Assembly (NCBI RefSeq): GCF_014204945.1
Contig: NZ_JACHMN010000002.1
Span: forward strand, 2,255,001 to 2,319,000
Reading direction: 5' to 3'
Origin: Allocatelliglobosispora scoriae
GTDB lineage: Bacteria > Actinomycetota > Actinomycetes > Mycobacteriales > Micromonosporaceae
Length of the DNA stretch: 64,000 nt
This document shows positions 58,172-64,000 of this stretch, one piece after another (within the stretch, counting starts at the first letter, position 1; each line of letters opens with the position of its first letter). The notes beneath the pieces were generated by a model. It was not told the origin of the DNA. It searched no databases and saw only the letters and a program-made list of their open reading frames with translations. The position numbers were made by a program, and so were the translations under genes.

Positions 58172-58555
58172 GTGACTAACCCCGATCCGACCACGCTCTT
58201 CGAACGCTTCGGCGGCGAGCCGACCTTTCGCAAGATCGTCGAGGTCTTCTACGCGGGGGTCGCCGACGATCCGCTGCTCCGCCCGATGTACCCGGAGGCC
58301 GACCTCGGCCCGGCGGCCGAGCGGTTCACCCTCTTCCTCATTCAGTACTGGGGCGGCCCCAAGACCTATTCGGAGGAGCGCGGTCACCCGCGGCTGCGGA
58401 TGCGTCACGCGCCCTTCCAGGTCGACGTAGCGGCCCGGGACGCGTGGCTGAAGCACATGAGGGTGGCTGTCGACTCGGTCGACCTCACCGACGAGATGCG
58501 CACGATGCTCTGGGACTACCTCGTCAACGCGGCGGATTTCATGGTCAACAGCTAG
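58172..58555 (+). CDS. glbO: Group II truncated haemoglobin (trHbO)
   Basis: 127 residues from GTG 58172. TLFERFGGEPTFRKIVEVFYAGV and PLLRPMYPEADLGPAAERFTLFL (parts) are typical of GlbO, with QYWGGPKTYSEERGHPRLRMRH carrying the heme proximal region and its His. Trp (G8) in DAWLKHM and the invariant Tyr are present. Mycobacterial trHbO binds O2 tightly and is linked to respiration and NO/peroxide defence. Located 16 bp after the MFS gene, and in the same broad order as Rv2470. Confidence 0.95.
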   Translation: MTNPDPTTLFERFGGEPTFRKIVEVFYAGVADDPLLRPMYPEADLGPAAERFTLFLIQYWGGPKTYSEERGHPRLRMRHAPFQVDVAARDAWLKHMRVAVDSVDLTDEMRTMLWDYLVNAADFMVNS

Positions 58556-58603
58556 CTCCGGCCGGTTCGAGCCCAGCGGGCCGCGTTCGTCGTTGAGCAT
58601 GAC

Positions 58604-59857
58604 GTGACCCGTCGCATCATGCTCGCGATCGCTCTCGCCGCGACGCTCGTCGTCGGCATCAGCCCGGCCGGTGCCGCGCCCGCGCTGGGGCGTGTCGTCA
58701 GCGAGAACCCCGTCGACTGGACGCCGCACATTCTCGACGGCTCGGTCTGGGCGATGACGGTCGTCGGCGACACCGTCGTCGTGGGCGGCGACTTCACGAC
58801 GGTGAGCTCCAGCGACGGCTACACCGAGTTCGACCGGTGGTTCCTGATGGCGTTCAGCCTCTCCACCGGCGCGGTCACCAGGTTCGCGCCGTGGATCGAC
58901 GGCCCCGTCTACGCCCTCACCCCCGGACCGGACGGCACGGTGCTCGTCGGCGGCGACTTCACCGAGGTCGAGGGGGTCCCCGCCCGCAGCCTCGCCCGGC
59001 TCGATGTCGCCACCGGCCGCGTCGTACCCGGCTTCACCGCGTCGCTGCGCGATGGAGATGTCCGCGCCCTGGCGGCGGGCGGCCAGTGGCTCTATGTGGG
59101 CGGGAGATTCGACACCATCGGGGGTACGCCGAGAGCAGCCCTCGCCCGCGTCGACATCCGGACCGGCGCGGTGGACCGGGGCTTCGATGCCGAACTCGAC
59201 GCACCGGAGCTGGACCGGGTGAAGGTCGAGGACGTGGCGGTCTCCCCCGACGGCAAGCGGATGATCGCGGCCGGGGCACTGATGGACGCGATGGGCGAAT
59301 ACCGCCCGCAGCTGGCGATGTTCGACATCTCGGCGCCGACGGTGAAGCTCGCCGATTGGTACAGCTACGTCTACGAGCCGAAGTGCCGCAAGGGTTTCGA
59401 CACCTACCTGCGGGCGGTGGACTTCTCCCCCGACGGCAGCTACTTCGTGGCGGTCTCGACGGGCCGGATGTCGAAGAGTGGGCTGCTCTGCGACACGGCC
59501 GCCCGCTTCGAGACCTACGGCAGCAACCCGCACCGCCCGACCTGGGTCAACTACACCGGCGGCGATTCGCTCTACGCCGTGGCGGTGACCGGCTCGGCGG
59601 TCTATGTCGGGGGCCACCAGCGCTGGCTGGACAACCCTTACGGGCACGAGTCGGCCGGGCCCGGCGCGGTCTCCCGCCCCGGCATCTCCGCGATCGATCC
59701 GAAGTCGGGTCGCGCCCTGGACTGGAACCCCACCCGCAGCCGGGGTCAGGGCCTACGCGCCTTCGCGGTCACCCCGAGAGGCCTCCTGGTCGGTTCCGAC
59801 ACCGACCGCCTGGCCACCGAATACCACGGCCGCGTAGGCCTCTTCCCGCCCGCATGA
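58604..59857 (+). CDS. Secreted beta-propeller (delta-60-repeat type) protein
   Basis: 417 residues from GTG 58604. A signal peptide (TRRIMLAIALAATLVVGIS, cleavage near GAAPA) is followed by about six repeats of the type VVVGGDFTTV, VLVGGDFTEVEG, LYVGGRFDTIGG, VYVGGHQRW, i.e. the delta-60/NHL-like blades with G-G-x-F. Two cysteines (EPKCRKG, GLLCDTA) could form a disulfide. It should fold as a secreted propeller; ligand or enzyme activity is unknown. It is convergent with the YbjN-domain gene, with a palindrome between. Confidence 0.83.
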   Translation: MTRRIMLAIALAATLVVGISPAGAAPALGRVVSENPVDWTPHILDGSVWAMTVVGDTVVVGGDFTTVSSSDGYTEFDRWFLMAFSLSTGAVTRFAPWIDGPVYALTPGPDGTVLVGGDFTEVEGVPARSLARLDVATGRVVPGFTASLRDGDVRALAAGGQWLYVGGRFDTIGGTPRAALARVDIRTGAVDRGFDAELDAPELDRVKVEDVAVSPDGKRMIAAGALMDAMGEYRPQLAMFDISAPTVKLADWYSYVYEPKCRKGFDTYLRAVDFSPDGSYFVAVSTGRMSKSGLLCDTAARFETYGSNPHRPTWVNYTGGDSLYAVAVTGSAVYVGGHQRWLDNPYGHESAGPGAVSRPGISAIDPKSGRALDWNPTRSRGQGLRAFAVTPRGLLVGSDTDRLATEYHGRVGLFPPA

Positions 59858-59878
59858 CTCGCGTTCCGACAACAATTC

Positions 59879-59946
59879 CCGTTGATCAAGGGAAGACTCG
59901 CCATATCGACTGCCCGATATGCGGCGAGTCTTCCCTTGATCAACGG
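59879..59946. repeat. 24-bp perfect palindrome between convergent genes
   Basis: Arms 59879-59902 and 59923-59946 are fully complementary; the loop contains ATATCG and CGATAT. The outer sequence has TTGATCAAGGGAAGA, like the GATC ends of the other elements. It lies between stops at 59857 and 59958 and ends 12 bp before the latter. Confidence 0.85.
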
Positions 59947-59957
59947 TCCGAGAAGGT

Positions 59958-60527
59958 TTACAGGAGAGCTGCTTCGCTGTGGAGCCATTCGACGAAGGCG
60001 GTCGCCACCGCTGCACCGCAGTCGACGAGTTCGACGACGAGCGCATCGTGAGCACCGGCTCGGAGCGGGACCTGCGTCTCGGCGTAGATCGGCAACTCAC
60101 CGCGGAGGGTGGGGTCGCCGACATATGCCTTGGCGAATCTGTGCAGGTGGTTCCACTCGTTGACGGCCCGGTAGGCCCGATCGGCGAACTCGAACGCCAC
60201 CGTGGCATGGGGCCTTGCGCGGATGACGAGGATCTCGTCCTCCGGCCCCTCCATCGTGAAGAGCACCGCATGGCGCTCCCACATGGCGAGCAGGTTGCCG
60301 TCTCCGTCGGAAAGGTAGCGGATGTCGAGCATATCCAGCGCCGTCCCGATCCGATCAAGCGTGACTCCGGCCGGCTCGTAGCCTCGGGACGCCATCGGAA
60401 TTTTGTCTAATGTGGATAAATCATCGGGAACGCGAAGCCCTCCCAGTGTCGATCCCGAGCCATGATTTCGCGACTTGATGCCGTCCGCCTGCCCCTGCCC
60501 CCCCGGACGCCATGACCACCACGCCAT
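59958..60527 (-). CDS. YbjN-domain protein
   Basis: 189 residues from ATG 60527 (MAWWSWRPGGQGQ), with AGGGGAAG four bases upstream. A later ATG (60395) would begin within the conserved part, so the longer form is preferred. The YbjN fold is visible: VTLDRIGTALDMLDIRYLSDGDG in part, MWERHAVLFTMEG, ILVIRARPHATVAFEF, AYRAVNEWNHLHRFAKAYVGD (part), and LVVELVDCGAAVATAFVEWL. YbjN proteins resemble type III secretion chaperones and modulate stress or motility in other bacteria; the partner here is unknown. Confidence 0.8.
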   Translation of the reverse strand: MAWWSWRPGGQGQADGIKSRNHGSGSTLGGLRVPDDLSTLDKIPMASRGYEPAGVTLDRIGTALDMLDIRYLSDGDGNLLAMWERHAVLFTMEGPEDEILVIRARPHATVAFEFADRAYRAVNEWNHLHRFAKAYVGDPTLRGELPIYAETQVPLRAGAHDALVVELVDCGAAVATAFVEWLHSEAALL

Positions 60528-60722
60528 CGCACTTCCCCTCGCTGACTGAACGTCTGCGCTGCCTTGAGGTCTTCGCACCGGGCGTATCGCTGCTCTACGG
60601 ATCCGGGCGACTACCTTCCGTGTGACCTGAGGCTGAACGTTACCTTTACGGATGGATTCTGGCAGCCCCCAAATGGCCTCGTCCAGCCGTTTGGTCAATC
60701 TGCCGTCAGCCGAAAAGATTAG

Positions 60723-60741
60723 CCCTATAGCTCAGCTAGGG
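60723..60741 (-). terminator. Small hairpin at the end of the ettA operon
   Basis: CCC-TA-TAGCT-C-AGCTA-GGG overlaps the stop codon of the gene at 60732. On the minus strand it is followed by AATCTTTTC, so it can act as a weak terminator. Confidence 0.4.
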
Positions 60742-61355
60742 GAAGAGATGGGAAGCAAACTCGGCGCAGAAGGCCTGTACCAGGCAGTTCCGTTGCCGGT
60801 TGCGAGGCCGATCCAGCTGCCGACGGCGAGCACAGCAACCTCACCAATGTCATTAACCGGTAGAAATCCCATCCGAACCACCGCCTGAACCAACCGCTGC
60901 GGCACCTCGACCACTTTCCCGTCCACTGTAGAGGTTACGTAGACGGCGACGTGATCGAGGAGGGCGTCGCGCAGGGCACGGGCCCCGACGGCCTTGCCGT
61001 CCACACCGGACTCCGTCGCCTGGCGCAGCGTCGCGGCTGCCGCGTCGGCGAGACGGCGTACCAGCGAGGCGGGCAGGACCTCGACGGCGGCCGCACGCGC
61101 GGGCGGAAGCTGCCACCGCCACTCGTGGTCGCGCCGGGGGCCCTCGACGCGGGACAGGAGGTCCTCAGCGCGCACCGTGAGGTCCTGGGGCTCGTCGCTG
61201 TCGACGTCGCGGCAGACGAGCGTGCCCCACGGCAGCATCGCGTAGACGGTGACGCGGCCCGGCTCACCCGGCCGCAGCCGGACCAGCGCCTGCCGGTCCA
61301 GCCGGGTGAGACGGGCGAGGAAGACCTCGGCGTTGGCGTCGCTCAGCTGGACCAC
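60732..61355 (-). CDS. Conserved-type hypothetical protein in the ettA-thioesterase operon
   Basis: 207 residues from GTG 61355 (reads VVQLSDANAEVFLARLTRLD). The upstream in-frame part is Arg/Pro-rich and antisense to nothing real, so it is excluded. It is mixed alpha/beta, with GRVTVYAMLPWGTLVCRDVD, a run of small residues around RRLADAAAATLRQATESGV, and VYVTSTVDGKVVEVPQRLVQ. No family recognised. It overlaps the thioesterase by 13 bp and is the last gene of the set ettA-thioesterase-hypothetical. Position agrees with mycobacterial Rv2474c, but I cannot confirm homology. Confidence 0.75.
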   Translation of the reverse strand: MVQLSDANAEVFLARLTRLDRQALVRLRPGEPGRVTVYAMLPWGTLVCRDVDSDEPQDLTVRAEDLLSRVEGPRRDHEWRWQLPPARAAAVEVLPASLVRRLADAAAATLRQATESGVDGKAVGARALRDALLDHVAVYVTSTVDGKVVEVPQRLVQAVVRMGFLPVNDIGEVAVLAVGSWIGLATGNGTAWYRPSAPSLLPISSPS

Positions 61356-61739
61356 AGCGACAGGAACCTCTGCTCCTCGGCCGTCAGGCGCCTCGGCCGG
61401 CCCTTCGCGAGGTCGAACGGGACGAGAATCGACCGGGCCCGGCTCGCGAGCACGTCGCCGTCGAACATCTCGTAGGCGACCGTGAAGCGGCTGACCCGCA
61501 TCTCCTCGACCCACAGCTCGATCCGGACCGGATCGCCGTAGTCGATCGGGCGGAGGTAGTCGATCTCGTGGCGGGAGATGACGACCCCCTCCTCGAAGGA
61601 GTCGAAGCCCGCCTCCTTCGCCCCGACGAAGATCAGGGCAACGCGCGCCTCCTCATAGAGCGTGAGGAAGCGCGCGTTGTTGACGTGCCCGTAAGCATCG
61701 AGATCCGACCAGCGGAGCCCGCAGTTGTAGACGAACCGA

Positions 61740-61747
<8 letters not shown>
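61343..61747 (-). CDS. Acyl-CoA thioesterase (4HBT hotdog fold)
   Basis: 134 residues. RWSDLDAYGHVNNARFLTLYEEAR (parts) contains the catalytic Asp and the HVNN motif of 4-hydroxybenzoyl-CoA-type thioesterases. ISRHEIDYLRPIDYGDPVRIELWV (parts) and SRFTVAYEMFDG are the following strands. It hydrolyses acyl-CoA esters; the chain is unknown. It overlaps ettA by 8 bp and the next gene by 13 bp. Equivalent to Rv2475c by position. Confidence 0.9.
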
Positions 61748-63416
<1,669 letters not shown>

Positions 63417-63639
63417 GCAGGTCCCCATCTCGGTGTAGTGAAGCTTCAATTCTCCCAGGTGCCCTCGGCGCGGCTGCGCGGGGGCAGCCTGTGAACTTTC
63501 GCACGAAATGCTGACGCTTGGCCTGCCCGTGGTGGGAGGCTGGCGTCATCAACGCCGTCGTACGGGCGCCACGCGGCCCGCGACGGACAACCGGGGACCG
63601 CATCCGAGCGGCCTCGAGTCAACCGAATGGGAGACAGCG

Positions 63640-64000
63640 ATGTCCCTGCCATCCGACACCGTGACCAGCCTCTACGGCGGCCCGGCGACCAAGCGGGTCC
63701 GCGCGCACCATCTGCTCGCCGCCAAGGAGCGCGGCGAGCGCTGGGCGATGCTCACCTCTTATGACCAGTACACGGCGGCCCTCTTCGATCAGGCCGGGAT
63801 CCCGGTGCTGCTCGTGGGCGACTCCGCCGCCAACAACGTCTTCGGCTACGAGACGACCCTGCCGGTCACCGTCGACGAGCTGCTGCCGCTCGTCCGGGCC
63901 GTCACGAAGGCCACTCAGCGCGCGCTCGTCGTCGGCGACCTGCCCTTCGGCTCCTACGAGGAGTCGCCGACGCAGGCGCTGCGCACCGCCGTCCGCTTCC
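63640..64000 (+). CDS. panB: 3-methyl-2-oxobutanoate hydroxymethyltransferase, N-terminal part (cut by window edge)
   Basis: ATG 63640 follows GGGAGA. Translation starts [20 protein letters not shown]. PanB features follow: [20 protein letters not shown] (in part), [25 protein letters not shown] (parts) with the Mg-binding Asp in VGDS, and [18 protein letters not shown]. It makes ketopantoate from alpha-ketoisovalerate in pantothenate/CoA synthesis. About 120 residues are in the window. Divergent from ettA with a 223-bp gap. Confidence 0.93.
   Translation, partial: MSLPSDTVTSLYGGPATKRVRAHHLLAAKERGERWAMLTSYDQYTAALFDQAGIPVLLVGDSAANNVFGYETTLPVTVDELLPLVRAVTKATQRALVVGDLPFGSYEESPTQALRTAVRF

Noticed and set aside
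56697-60419. Two perfect DnaA boxes suggesting an origin
   Set aside because: They are 3.7 kb apart, one is inside a coding sequence, and no dnaA, dnaN or AT-rich unwinding region is present.
60722-60742. tRNA-like start (TATAGCTCAGCTAGGGG)
   Set aside because: It resembles a tRNA D-arm, but no anticodon or T-arm follows; it forms a small hairpin at a gene end.

Overview
This 64 kb window comes from the chromosome of a high-GC actinobacterium. The tig-clpP1-clpP2-clpX block, mycothiol-type redox genes, a Mycobacterium-like rpiB-pepN-glbO-ettA neighbourhood, frequent GTG/TTG starts and secreted plant-polymer enzymes together suggest a soil member of the Micromonosporaceae or a close relative. 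I found no phage, insertion sequence, integrase or CRISPR array. Both edges cut genes: an EamA transporter at the left and panB at the right.

Layout. (1) 1-7.5 kb: EamA exporter with a divergent XRE-cupin regulator, an MFS exporter, the proteostasis block tig, clpP1, clpP2, clpX (all minus strand) with a ClgR-type box, then tRNA-Pro and tRNA-Gly. (2) 7.5-11.6 kb: a coiled-coil protein and a 1157-residue secreted carbohydrate-binding protein. (3) 11.8-24.6 kb: a cell-envelope glycan region. AftD-type arabinofuranosyltransferase is linked to a DUF2613 peptide, a flippase, a second multi-pass membrane protein, an O-acyltransferase, a GT4, a DUF3068 protein and two methyltransferases. (4) 24.6-31.2 kb: secreted pectinesterase under a clear promoter/operator, a lipoprotein, a TetR-controlled divergent pair, and a two-component system. 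(5) 31.2-38.8 kb: two different secreted subtilases, then a thioredoxin-like/CcdA pair. (6) 38.8-45.7 kb: a five-gene LuxC-LuxE-acyl-AMP ligase-SDR-ACP operon between a PseH-like acetyltransferase and an SpsF-like cytidylyltransferase. There are no luciferase genes, so it looks like an acyl-chain tailoring system tied to a glycan. (7) 45.7-64 kb: rpiB, DUF1015, a DsbA-like protein, pepN, DUF5130, a class F sortase with a candidate partner, HNH nuclease, MscS, MFS, glbO, a beta-propeller protein, a YbjN protein, a thioesterase, ettA and panB. Much of this order matches the M. tuberculosis Rv2465c-Rv2477c region.

The most unusual non-coding feature is a set of intergenic palindromes. Most gaps between convergent genes hold one, many are bounded by GATC(GC), and one, after pepN, has expanded into four diverged tandem units of 160-171 bp. 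A 915-bp gap between the PseH-like gene and luxC carries several more, plus an 18-bp minisatellite. Functions are inferred from sequence motifs read by eye. No database search or folding program was run.
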